Shown here piece after piece: positions 43,643 through 52,256 of a stretch of DNA of 64,000 nucleotides (the first letter of the stretch is position 1; every line of letters begins with the position of its first letter). The position numbers and the translations under genes are program-made. The notes below the pieces were generated by a model. The model made no database searches. It saw only the letters and a program-made list of their open reading frames with translations, and had not been told where the DNA came from. This DNA is from Streptomyces pseudovenezuelae (GTDB taxonomy: Bacteria > Actinomycetota > Actinomycetes > Streptomycetales > Streptomycetaceae): contig NZ_JARXVH010000005.1 in assembly GCF_029892565.1 (NCBI RefSeq), positions 713,084 to 777,083 on the forward strand, read 5' to 3'.

Positions 43643-44656
43643 ATGAGCGCTTCCGCCAGCCCGCTCGTCGACGGTTCAACCCCGATGAGCGCGTACGAGG
43701 AGCAGGTTTGGGACACGCTCAACGAGCACTGGCAACGCCGCGACAACCGGCGCGGTCTGCCGAACTGGGCGAGCGCCGCGCTCGGTCGCACCGGTGAGGT
43801 CGCCGGAAACGCCGTGAGACGGGTTACGGACGCTGTGCCAGAAGCAGTCTCGGAACCGATACGTCGCGCGGGCGACGCGGTCGCCGACAAGGCCATGCGA
43901 CCGGCGCTCGGAGCCGCGGCGGCGTTGCTGGAACTGGTCAACGACTGGGCCCTGGAGCTCAACGACCCGAAGAACGTCGAGAAGCTCGCCCGGAAACGAG
44001 GTCTGGAACTCGACAGTTTCATCGAACTACGACAGCAGGACCTCAAGGTCTGCGACCGGCTGCTGACCGCCAACACCCTCAGGTGGCGGACCGCCGGCGC
44101 GTTCGAAGGCGGCGCCATGGGCCTGCTGGCCATGGTTCCCGTCGCCGGTATCCCAGTGGCGATGACAGCGGACATCCTCGTCATCCAGGTCCTCAGCACG
44201 TCGATCGCATCGCGCATCGCGTACTCCTACGGGTACGACGCCAAGGACCCCGGTGAGCAGATCTTCATCCAACGCCTGGTACGCCGGTCCTTCATGGCAC
44301 AGGCGGCCAAAGCCGAACCTTTGCGTGAGACCGCACGGGCGGCAAACGCGATCAAGGGACGCGTGCGGTGGTCGGACAAGCTCCGCCAGGACCACCGGCT
44401 CCTGGCCGCCATCGAGAAGTTGATGCAGCAGCTCGGCCCGGCGGGTTCCAGGGTGCCAGTTCAGAACGTCGCCAAGGTCGTGCCGTTCGTGGGCGTCCTC
44501 ATCGGTGCCGGCATGAATTCCGCGGTCCTCGGCAGGGTGGCCGCCGATGCCCAGCGGTACTGCCAGACCCGATTCCTGTGCGACAAATACGGGCTGCCGA
44601 TGCCGACCGCACTGGCGACTGACCGGGACGACGCCCCCCAGACCGACGCCACGTAG
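43643..44656 (+). CDS. EcsC family protein
   Basis: 337 residues of the EcsC type. The N-terminal half has YEEQVWDTLNEHWQRR and long amphipathic helices (GEVAGNAVRRVTDAVPEAVS), and the middle has a hydrophobic glycine-rich stretch GGAMGLLAMVPVAGIPVAM typical of the family, followed by AYSYGYDAKDPGEQIF. EcsC proteins are named from the Bacillus ecs locus and their biochemical role is unknown; a membrane-associated function is likely. ATG at 43643 with GGAG upstream. No operon partner. Confidence 0.8.
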   Translation: MSASASPLVDGSTPMSAYEEQVWDTLNEHWQRRDNRRGLPNWASAALGRTGEVAGNAVRRVTDAVPEAVSEPIRRAGDAVADKAMRPALGAAAALLELVNDWALELNDPKNVEKLARKRGLELDSFIELRQQDLKVCDRLLTANTLRWRTAGAFEGGAMGLLAMVPVAGIPVAMTADILVIQVLSTSIASRIAYSYGYDAKDPGEQIFIQRLVRRSFMAQAAKAEPLRETARAANAIKGRVRWSDKLRQDHRLLAAIEKLMQQLGPAGSRVPVQNVAKVVPFVGVLIGAGMNSAVLGRVAADAQRYCQTRFLCDKYGLPMPTALATDRDDAPQTDAT

Positions 44657-45017
44657 GTCATAGCTGCTGGGTCCATAGTGCGGCTTTAGCAGATCCCTAC
44701 TTGTGGGCAGGCACCCTCACCGGGTCAGCTCGTGCTTCGCCATGACGGTGAAACCCTTCGACCGGTGCTCTTGGGCAGCGCGCACCTGCAGATTGAAGCG
44801 AGGTCCAACTGAGGCTGGTGAGCTTGGCCGTGGCAGCGTTCAGGATAGACGGTGACCCCTGAGGCAGCAGGTGGGGCTCTGCCTACGGCATCAAAAGGGA
44901 CGCGAGTGTCAGTGTCAGGATTCATACTGGCGGATCAAGCCAAATCGAGCGGCTACCCGGCCTGCCGGTCTGCCGCTGAACGACCCAAGAGCAACGAGGC
45001 TCTTGAAGGGGGACGCC
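44657..45017. other. Intergenic region before the OLD-family gene
   Basis: About 360 bases with no convincing gene. A CATACT hexamer near 44929 could belong to a promoter for the OLD-family gene. Nothing else is recognisable. Confidence 0.4.
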
Positions 45018-45592
45018 ATGCTGGTGACGTCTGTGGATCTCGAGTCTTTCCGCAACATCACGAACAAACAGGTTCTGGAGGTCGAACCTGGGGTCACGTG
45101 TCTGATCGGCAAGAACGAGTCGGGCAAGACGACCGTCCTCAAGGCCCTACACCGGCTGAACCCCGCGAACAACCCGGACGGGTTCCACGAGACCACCGAC
45201 TACCCGCGCCGGCATCTCGCCCGCGACCGGCGCACCCAGGACCTTTCCAAGGTCGCTCCCGTCCGAGCCACCTTCGAGTTGGAGGAAGCCGACGTCGACG
45301 CGCTGGAGGAGATCACGGGTGTACGTCCCCCGGCAGGGACGTACGTGGACGCGTGGCGAACCTACGACGGCGTACTTCGCGCGGAGCCCTACTGTGACCT
45401 GCAAGACCTCCTGCAGCAGGTGTTCGACGACCTGGGCATCGACAACGCCGAAGACCGCACTGCTCTCTCACAGGGACACGATTCCTTCGAGGCGGTGAGC
45501 GCTGCGGCGAAGGCCCGAGCGAAGGAGATCAGCTCCGGGCAGAAGAACGCTCGGGCAAGAGTGATCGAAAAGCTCCCCGCAGAGCTCGCTAA

Positions 45593-45609
45593 GAGCTCGT
45601 AACACGATC
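45593..45609 (+). repeat. IS left terminal inverted repeat
   Basis: Seventeen bases that match the complement of 46475-46491 exactly; flanked outside by TAA. Confidence 0.9.
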
Positions 45610-46416
45610 ATGATCGGTGTTTCTTGAGGCGTCTCCAGCAGATGAGTGCGCAGGCGAGGGATACGAATGCGTCGTGCAGTTCGGTGCGGCGTTCCCAGCG
45701 GACGGCGAGGCGTTTGAAGTGGTGGAGCAGGGCGAAGGTCTGCTCCACGACGTAGCGGAGTTTGCCCAGGCCCTGGATGTTCGGCGCTCCTCTGCGGGGG
45801 ATGACGGGCAGGATCCGGCGCTTGCGCAGTTCGAGGCGGTTGGCCTTGGAGTCGTGGCCCTTGTCGCCGAGCAGGGCGTCGGGGCGACGGCGTGGCCTGC
45901 CGGGGCGGCCTGCGACGGGCGGGATGCCGTCGACGAGGGCGAGGGTCTGGGTGATGTCGTTGACGTTGGCCGCGGTGGTGATGACTTTGAGTGGAGTGCC
46001 GCGTCCATCGCAGATCAGGTGGTGTTTGCTGCCCGTTTTCCGCCGGTCGACCGGCGACGGACCGGTGTCGGGGCCCCCTTTTTCGCGCGGATGTGGGAGC
46101 CGTCCACGCACGCTCTTGACCAGTCGAGCTCGCCGGCGGCGTTCAGTTCGGCGAGCAGGATGCGGTGCAACTGGTCGAAGACATCGGCCTGCTGCCATCG
46201 CTCCAGCCTGCGCCAGCAGGTCTGCCCGGAGCCGAACCCCAGCTCCAGGGGCAGGAGTTGCCAGGCTATGTCGTTGTGGAGGACGTACAGGATGCCCTGC
46301 AGGCAGAGCCGGTCCGCCACCGGCCGCGGCCCCGGCGACCTCTCCGGCCAGGGTGGCAGCAGGGGTTCGATCAGTGCCCACAAGTCGTCATCGACGGTCC
46401 ACGGCCGAGTACTCAC
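45608..46416 (-). CDS. IS5-family transposase made by a frameshift
   Basis: Two overlapping frames. The first (from 46416) begins MSTRPWTVDDDLWALIEPLL and reaches ACVDGSHIRAKKG, which includes the first DDE Asp. The second continues with GPSPVDRRKTGSKHHLICD and LLGDKGHDS (second Asp) and ends near LICWRRLKKHRS, with the Glu within VVEQTFALLHHF. The switch is a -1 shift at a run of five A and five G (near 46078-46087), the usual programmed site in this group. Treated as one protein it is about 268 residues and looks intact. Confidence 0.85.
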
Positions 46417-46474
46417 ACCATCCCGAACGGCCGAATCGTCACATCGGTCACGCCCGACCAGGACACATCAACAA

Positions 46475-46491
46475 GATCGTGTTACGAGCTC
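46475..46491 (-). repeat. IS right terminal inverted repeat
   Basis: Exact inverted copy of 45593-45609; flanked outside by TAA at 46492-46494. Confidence 0.9.
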
Positions 46492-47939
46492 TAAGTACGC
46501 AAAGTACGACCACGAGAACCTCACGGCAGAGGAGCGTGCACAGCTAATCGCCAGGCTGCCCCGCTTCTTCTACTTCTCCACATACGAACTGCTCCCCGGC
46601 CAATGCGACTTGCACGCACTCAACGAACGTGCGAAGACCCAGCAGTGGGAGAAGGGGGACGAGACCATGCTCTCCCTGCTGAGCTTGGCCGGCGAAGGGC
46701 CACAGGACTTCCTCGATGAGGACTACGACAGCCGCAAGGCCGAGCTCCAGGCTGCGAGCCTGGAGCTGAGTGACCAGGTCTTCGAGTACTGGAAACAGAA
46801 CGACGCGCTCACCGTCGTCTTCGACACCGACCTGGTCCCCACGCCGCCCGACGCCGCAGGGCAGCCTCAGCCGCATCACCGGATCCTGAAGATCGAGCTC
46901 CGAGACGACCGGCACGGCGGTGTCGAAACGAATTTCTCCACCCGCTCCACTGGCTTCCAGTGGTTCTTCTCTTTCCTCGCAGCGTTCAGTGCCTACCGGG
47001 ACAAGGACGAGCGCGTTGTCGTCCTGCTGGACGAGCCGGGAACCAGCCTCCACGGAGAAGCACAGGGCGACTTCCTGCGGTACGTCTACGGGGAACTCGG
47101 CACCAAGCAGCAGGTGCTCTACACCACCCACTCCCAGCACATGATCGATCCAACCCGGTACGAGACGATGCGCGCCGTCCACGACCAGGCGAGCCGGGAA
47201 GACGCGAGCCTGGGCGTCGTCATCACCTCAGTGAGCTTGTCCGCCGACCCCAAGACGATCCTCCCGGTCGAGGCCGCGCTCGGCTACTCCGTGTCCCAAC
47301 ACCTTTTCCTCGGCTCCGGACCTCTCTTGGCGGTGGAAGGCAGCAGCGACTTCGTCTTCCTGATGCGCATGTCCGACTACCTGATCAGCCAAGGACGAAC
47401 CGGCCTCGACCCTCGCCTTGCGATCATTCCGGTCGGAGGCATTGGCAACATGCCGGCCTTCGTCGCGGTGATGGGCAGACGCCTCGACGTACTGGCCCTA
47501 CTCGACGGAGCGGAGACCACGAAGGTCACCTCCAAGGTGATGAGCGCCGCAGATGCCGCAGAGGTCGACAGGTCCCAGATCGTCGTCATCGGTCAGATCG
47601 ACGGCCTGCCCGACACCGCCGACATCGAGGACCTGTTCTCCGTCAAGGACTACCTGTGGCTCTACAACAAGGCCACCAACAGCAATGTCACGGAAGATAA
47701 CCTCCTCGCCACCGACAAGCCGACCCCGATCCTCATGCGCCTCAAAATGGCCTGTGAGAAGCAGAAGCTGAACGGATCCTTCGACCACGTTGGTCCCGCG
47801 CACCAACTCACACGAGACCGCGACGAGTTCTTCGGTCAGATCGACGATGAGACCCTGAACAGGTTCGAGGAGGTGTTCACCAAACTGACAGCCCCCGCCT
47901 GACCACCACGCGCATACCGCCGAGCCCGGGCGCGGTTTG

Positions 47940-47969
47940 GCTAACCCGCCCCGAAGCGTGCGGGTTAGC
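47940..47969. terminator. Bidirectional terminator between OLD gene and integrase
   Basis: GCTAACCCGC (47940-47949) and GCGGGTTAGC (47960-47969) are perfect complements around a 10-base loop, midway between the convergent stops at 47902 and 47989. No U-tract follows. Confidence 0.7.
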
Positions 47970-47988
47970 GCAAGTGGGCGGGCTCGGG

Positions 47989-49488
47989 CTAGACCGAACA
48001 AGGGCGTCCCGACCGGATGCCCGATCGACGGCAAGATGCGCGTCGATGGCGGGGAGGTCGCACCATGAATGCGCGTTCGCGCAGGAGATCATTGAGCATG
48101 CGCACCGGAGACGTCGGGGACAGGGCCAGCCGCGCGTCGAGCGCTGTCTCCCACTGCTCGGTCAACCCGAGCATCAGACGCTGGCGCATGCCCGGGGTGA
48201 CGTGGGCGTAGCGCGCCGAGACGGAGCTGTCGATGTGGCCCATCCGTTGGTCCATGAGAACTCTCTCCGTGCCAAGGTCCTCCATCGCGGTGCGGTGGGT
48301 GTGGCGGAGGCCGTGGGGTGTGAGGCCCTTGGCGATCGGGAGCCAGCAGGCGTCGGCACGGTCGTTGGCCGCGCGCCCGCGGACCGGGACGCCAGGCCAC
48401 GGTTCGCCGAGCAGTGGCACGGGGCGGGCCTCCTGTGGTGCCTTCTTCGGGTACCAGCCGGAGACCGCGGGGGTGAACAGCCAGGTCGCGAAGCCGTTTC
48501 GGCGCCAGTGAGCCGCGTGCTCCGAGACCACACCGCCACGCACGAACCCTAGGTCCGCGATGGCCTGCGCCACCCTCATCCGCTTGGCTTCGGCAACACG
48601 GTCCGGGTGGTTGAGGACGTTGGACACCGTGCCCGTGGAGACTTCGGCATGGCGCGCGACGTCGACGAGCTTCGCGCCCTGGTGGCCGCCGGCACGAGTC
48701 GCGCCCTGCCCTCGGAAGACATAGATCTTGCCGTGGCAAGGGCAGGGTTTCGGCTTCGTGCGGGCGACGTGGTTGGCGACCAGGGCCGATAGCCAGTCCA
48801 TCGCGTCGATGGTGCGGTAACTGTCGTCCTTGGGTGGGCAGCGCACCAGCTCGCCGGTGTCGAGTTCGTACAGCTGCCATTCGACGCGGACGGCCCCGGG
48901 GCGGGCGAACTCCGTTTCCAAGCCAACGATTTCGCCCCAGCGCATGCCGGTGTACCCCTTGAGGACGACGGCGACGAACTCGTCGTCGCGGCCGGAGAGC
49001 AGGGCGGCTCGTTCGGCGGTCAGCAGGATGCCCAGCGGGTCAGTGACGACCTTCTCCGGGCCACGGTTGCGGGAGCGGCCGGCGCGCTTGCCGCGTCCAC
49101 GCCGCCTGGCGGCCGGGTTGGTCGTGATCAGGCCGTCGTAAACCGCGTCCTCGAAGATCACGTGGAGTGTCGCGCGCCAGGTCCTGACGCTGGAGGCCGC
49201 GTAGACGGCCTTCTCCTTCTTCTCCCACAGGTCGATGTCCGTGCGCAGGATGCCGGCGAGCGCCTTGTCCTCGAAGTCGGGGAGCAGGTGCTCCTCGATG
49301 TGGCGCTTGTAGTTCTGCATGGTCGAGGCGGCCAGGTCCTGGGCCTCGTACCAGCGGTTCGCGTACTCGCCGAAGGTCTCCTGGCCGAGTGACGGATCGG
49401 GCCGATCACCGCCCCGGTCCTTGTCCCCGGCCACGGCCGCAGTCCGTCGTACCTCGCCACCGTCCCTGCCGATGCCGAGCCTGAGCAT
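47989..49488 (-). CDS. Tyrosine integrase with inserted LacI-type HTH
   Basis: 499 residues. A core-binding domain (about 35-125) is followed by the catalytic domain with TGMRWGE (R183), HGLRH (392-396), GH (417-418) and SARYAHV (Y427), all four key positions present. Between the first Arg box and HxxR, residues about 273-322 read VDVARHAEVSTGTVSNVLNH and IADLGFVRG, a textbook LacI-family HTH. The first 30 residues look unlike the usual start of such integrases and may be altered by a frameshift, although the ATG at 49488 has GGAGGAGGG upstream. It probably belongs to an integrated element now reduced; no matching attachment site or excisionase gene is visible beside it. Confidence 0.8.
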   Translation of the reverse strand: MLRLGIGRDGGEVRRTAAVAGDKDRGGDRPDPSLGQETFGEYANRWYEAQDLAASTMQNYKRHIEEHLLPDFEDKALAGILRTDIDLWEKKEKAVYAASSVRTWRATLHVIFEDAVYDGLITTNPAARRRGRGKRAGRSRNRGPEKVVTDPLGILLTAERAALLSGRDDEFVAVVLKGYTGMRWGEIVGLETEFARPGAVRVEWQLYELDTGELVRCPPKDDSYRTIDAMDWLSALVANHVARTKPKPCPCHGKIYVFRGQGATRAGGHQGAKLVDVARHAEVSTGTVSNVLNHPDRVAEAKRMRVAQAIADLGFVRGGVVSEHAAHWRRNGFATWLFTPAVSGWYPKKAPQEARPVPLLGEPWPGVPVRGRAANDRADACWLPIAKGLTPHGLRHTHRTAMEDLGTERVLMDQRMGHIDSSVSARYAHVTPGMRQRLMLGLTEQWETALDARLALSPTSPVRMLNDLLRERAFMVRPPRHRRASCRRSGIRSGRPCSV

Positions 49489-49745
49489 CTACGCCCTCCT
49501 CCCACGCGAACTCATGGCTCACGCAGGCCTCCCACGGAACTCCCCAGGCCAACTCGACACGCCGGAGAAGATCACGCGAAGGGACCGAACAAGGTCACTC
49601 GAAGGGTGTGGAGATCAGCACAGCAGGTTTGCTGACGGTTCCCTGTCGGCGACGAGCGAATCATCCGCCACCGACACTCGGGAGATCTCCCAACTCCCCC
49701 GCAAATGAAGCCTGTTGCTGTCAAGGGGTTAGCGGCGAATTCCTG

Positions 49746-49760
49746 CGGACACTTTGTCCG
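49746..49760. promoter_or_regulatory. Operator-like palindrome GGACA-N3-TGTCC, site 3
   Basis: CGGACACTTTGTCCG lies about 145 bases before the first gene of the eight-gene operon. Upstream bases GTCAAGGGGT and CGAATTCCTG match site 2 closely, so a common promoter-operator is likely. Confidence 0.65.
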
Positions 49761-49905
49761 CTCGTCGCACTCGCGTAGTGGAATCGTCTCTTCACGCTCC
49801 GTTGCACGAATCCCGACGGACCGCACCACCCAATACCCGACCCAGGCGGCTCTCTGCCCGAGCCACCGCTCTCCCCCGCCTATCCCGCACTGGAGGAGTC
49901 TTCCC

Positions 49906-51267
49906 ATGGCAGCCCGTACACGCAGTTCAGAGGGCGTGACCTCCGTTCCGACCGGCACAGCGGTCCCCCTCCAGCGTCAGAGAGGTGCGGAGGGAACCGT
50001 CGAGCCGGCCACAAGCGCGATCTCGCCGATGGTCGCTGTCACGCTGCATGACGGCTACTACGGGTGCACATCGGGCACCGGCTTCAGCAACAGGGCCTTC
50101 CTTGAGGTACTCGCGCGGACACTGCCCCGAGGCCGCCTCCTGGTCATGCCCCTTCACATCTCACGCTCCGACCCCAGTTACGACCCCACGTGGGTGGCCG
50201 AGACAGAGGAAATGCTGCGACTGTCCGGGGCCGAGGTCATTCCGGTTCCGGGTGGCCGAGCTGCGACTACCGCCCTCGCGGGCTGCGAAGCACTGTGCGA
50301 GCGGATCGCGGAAACCGCCCGGGCGCGCCTTGCCGATACGCCGATGGCCCAGCTGATCGGCCTGGACATCCCTTTCCTCGGGCTCGGACTCCATCAACGC
50401 GCCGACGATCCGTTCAGCCTTCTTCTCCTGCCCCGGTCGACGAGCGAACTCGCCTCACCGGAGGACCGGCGACGCATCCGCTGGGAGCACAAGGGGCTGG
50501 TAGCCGCTGTGCGTGGCGGTGCGCGCGTCGCCGCCATCTCGCACCACATGCGCGGCCATCTTGAGCAGGTCTACGGCGTCCCGCGGCACGCGGTGGTCGA
50601 CCTCCCCAACGGCCTGCTCCTGAGCGACCACGAGGACGTGACCCCGGCTCCGCTGCCGCCGAAGGCCGAAGCGGGGTTCCTGCTGGCCATGGGCCGGGCG
50701 GTGGAGAGCAAGGGCTTCGAGGACCTGCTGGAAGCCGTCCGCATCCTCGGTACGTGGGACGAGCACGTGCCACACCTCCTGCTCGCGCCCACAACGCACA
50801 CGGAGACCTTGACCGGCTACCAGCGGCGGCTCCAGGCGATGGTCCGCGACTACGCGATCGACGCGACGTTTCTGCCTCGGTTCTCCTCTCAGTACCGCTC
50901 GTGGCTGCGGAGCCCGGCCCTCCGGGGAGTGGTGGTGCCTTCCCGAGCCGAACCCTTCGGGAGGATCCCCCTCGAAGCTTTCGCCTCGGGGGCCGCTCCG
51001 GTGATCGCGACTCGGGCGGGCGGGCTCACGGAGACCGTCGTCGACGGGTTGACCGGGTTCACGGCGGAAGCCCGTGACCCCATGGACCTCGCCCACGCGA
51101 TCAGGCGGGCGCTTCACATCAGCGCCCGAGAGCGCGAGCAAATGCGAGGGCGCGGAAGGGCACTGCTCATGGCCCGGCACGACTACGAGGCCACGATCGG
51201 CTCCTACCTGCGCCAGTACGTCCCTTGGGCGATGACGCTCAGCACTTCCATGAGGAGTGGAGCGTGA
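49906..51267 (+). CDS. Glycosyltransferase (GT4-like)
   Basis: 453 residues with a GT-B fold. The C-terminal nucleotide-sugar domain has LLAMGRAVESKGFEDLLEA and PSRAEPFGRIPLEAFASGAA, with the usual Glu pair of the EX7E motif, then ATRAGGLTETV. The N-terminal acceptor domain has TLHDGYYGCTSGTG. It likely transfers a sugar onto a small intermediate or onto the product of the pathway. ATG at 49906 has GGAGGAG upstream; the frame extends to 49705 through the promoter and is not used. First gene of an eight-gene run; its stop overlaps the next start (GTGA). Confidence 0.85.
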   Translation: MAARTRSSEGVTSVPTGTAVPLQRQRGAEGTVEPATSAISPMVAVTLHDGYYGCTSGTGFSNRAFLEVLARTLPRGRLLVMPLHISRSDPSYDPTWVAETEEMLRLSGAEVIPVPGGRAATTALAGCEALCERIAETARARLADTPMAQLIGLDIPFLGLGLHQRADDPFSLLLLPRSTSELASPEDRRRIRWEHKGLVAAVRGGARVAAISHHMRGHLEQVYGVPRHAVVDLPNGLLLSDHEDVTPAPLPPKAEAGFLLAMGRAVESKGFEDLLEAVRILGTWDEHVPHLLLAPTTHTETLTGYQRRLQAMVRDYAIDATFLPRFSSQYRSWLRSPALRGVVVPSRAEPFGRIPLEAFASGAAPVIATRAGGLTETVVDGLTGFTAEARDPMDLAHAIRRALHISAREREQMRGRGRALLMARHDYEATIGSYLRQYVPWAMTLSTSMRSGA

Positions 51268-52256
51268 CCACCGCCGCATTGGTCGCCCTCAACTCTCCTT
51301 ATCCCTTCTGGCAGTTATCCGATCGGCATGCCGGACAGTTACAGTCCGCCTTTCCGGACGTCCGGTTCCTGCTCGTCCAGGAGCACGACGTACCTGCCGA
51401 GATCCGCACCGCTGACGTCTATTTCGGCTGGTCCTTCGACGCTGAGTGGCTCAGCGCCTCCCCACGGCTCCGCTGGACGGCCACTCCGTCCGCAGGCATC
51501 GATCACTGGCCGGTAACCGCGCTCAATGCCGCGGGCGTCACGCTCTCCCGCGGGTACGGCTATCACGGGAGGCCGATGGCCGAGCACGCGATCGGCCTGC
51601 TTCTCGGCTTCTCTCGGGGCCTGTTCACGAGTACACGGCTTCAGACCCGGTCCGTCTGGTGGAAGGACGACCTCGCCAGCAGCTTCTTCGACCTGTACGG
51701 CGAGACGCTCACGATCGTCGGCTGCGGCTCCGTCGGCCTCCGCCTCGCCGAGGTGGCGCAGGCCGTCGGAATGCACGTCATAGGCGTACGGCGTAGCCCC
51801 CCTCGCCCTGAACCCGGTGGGATCGAATGGGTGCCGACGCACCGTGTTCGTGAAGCACTTCCACGCTCGCGCGCCGTCGTCAACCTGCTTCCCGCGACCG
51901 ACGAGACGCAGGGCTTCTTCGACGAGAGCACCTTCAAAGCGTGCCGCCCCGGGACGGTCTTCATCAACCTCGGGCGGGCCAGCACCGTCGACCACGACGC
52001 GCTCCTCGCCGCCCTCGAACAGGGCCCACTGGCCGGCGCCGCCCTCGACGTACAGCCGCGTAAGCCGCCCGCGCTCGACGATCCGCTCCGCCACCACCCG
52101 CGGATCGTGCTCACGCCGAAGACCGCCGTCTTCAGCCACGCCTACATGGACCAGGCAGTCGCCTTCTTCGTCGACAACCTCCGGCGTTTCCTCGCCGGCC
52201 AGCCCCTCAACGGTGCTGTCACCCCAACCCACGGAGGGACACATGACCCTTACTGA
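51264..52256 (+). CDS. D-isomer-specific 2-hydroxyacid dehydrogenase
   Basis: 330 residues. The NAD-binding domain has TIVGCGSVGLRLAEVAQAVG (GxGxxG type), then NLLPATDETQGF, FINLGRAS with the catalytic Arg region lacking in part, and ALDV with the downstream Glu/His region at HHPRIVLTPK. Such enzymes interconvert 2-keto and D-2-hydroxy acids with NAD(H). In this operon it may reduce a sugar acid or keto intermediate. GTG start at 51264, coupled to the glycosyltransferase. It overlaps the radical SAM gene by 14 bases. Confidence 0.85.
   Translation: MTTAALVALNSPYPFWQLSDRHAGQLQSAFPDVRFLLVQEHDVPAEIRTADVYFGWSFDAEWLSASPRLRWTATPSAGIDHWPVTALNAAGVTLSRGYGYHGRPMAEHAIGLLLGFSRGLFTSTRLQTRSVWWKDDLASSFFDLYGETLTIVGCGSVGLRLAEVAQAVGMHVIGVRRSPPRPEPGGIEWVPTHRVREALPRSRAVVNLLPATDETQGFFDESTFKACRPGTVFINLGRASTVDHDALLAALEQGPLAGAALDVQPRKPPALDDPLRHHPRIVLTPKTAVFSHAYMDQAVAFFVDNLRRFLAGQPLNGAVTPTHGGTHDPY

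Larger units (their letters stand above)
45593..46491 (-). mobile_element. IS5-family insertion sequence, complete, 899 bp
   Basis: Perfect 17-base terminal inverted repeats GAGCTCGTAACACGATC (45593-45609 and its complement 46475-46491) and a TAA target duplication (45590-45592 and 46492-46494) define the ends. It carries one transposase gene on the minus strand. Undamaged ends and clean duplication indicate a recent insertion. Confidence 0.9.
45018..47902 (+). pseudogene. OLD-family ATPase/nuclease gene split by an IS5-type element
   Basis: The N-terminal exon-like part (45018-45592) encodes an SMC-like ATPase head with ESFRNI and Walker A IGKNESGKTT. The rest (46495-47902) carries the ABC-type signature region, Walker B VVVLLDEPG, H-loop TTHSQH, and a TOPRIM domain (LLAVEGSSDFVFL, VLALLDG). 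Removing the 899-base element and one copy of the TAA duplication restores one frame (AELA-KYAKYD) of 660 residues, the architecture of OLD/GajA-type nucleases used in phage defence. ATG at 45018 with GAAGGGGGA upstream. As it stands the gene encodes only a truncated ATPase and an orphan C-terminal half. Confidence 0.85.

Noticed and set aside
45608..46416. Two separate transposase genes
   Set aside because: The frames overlap at a slippery A/G run and together make one IS5-type transposase.
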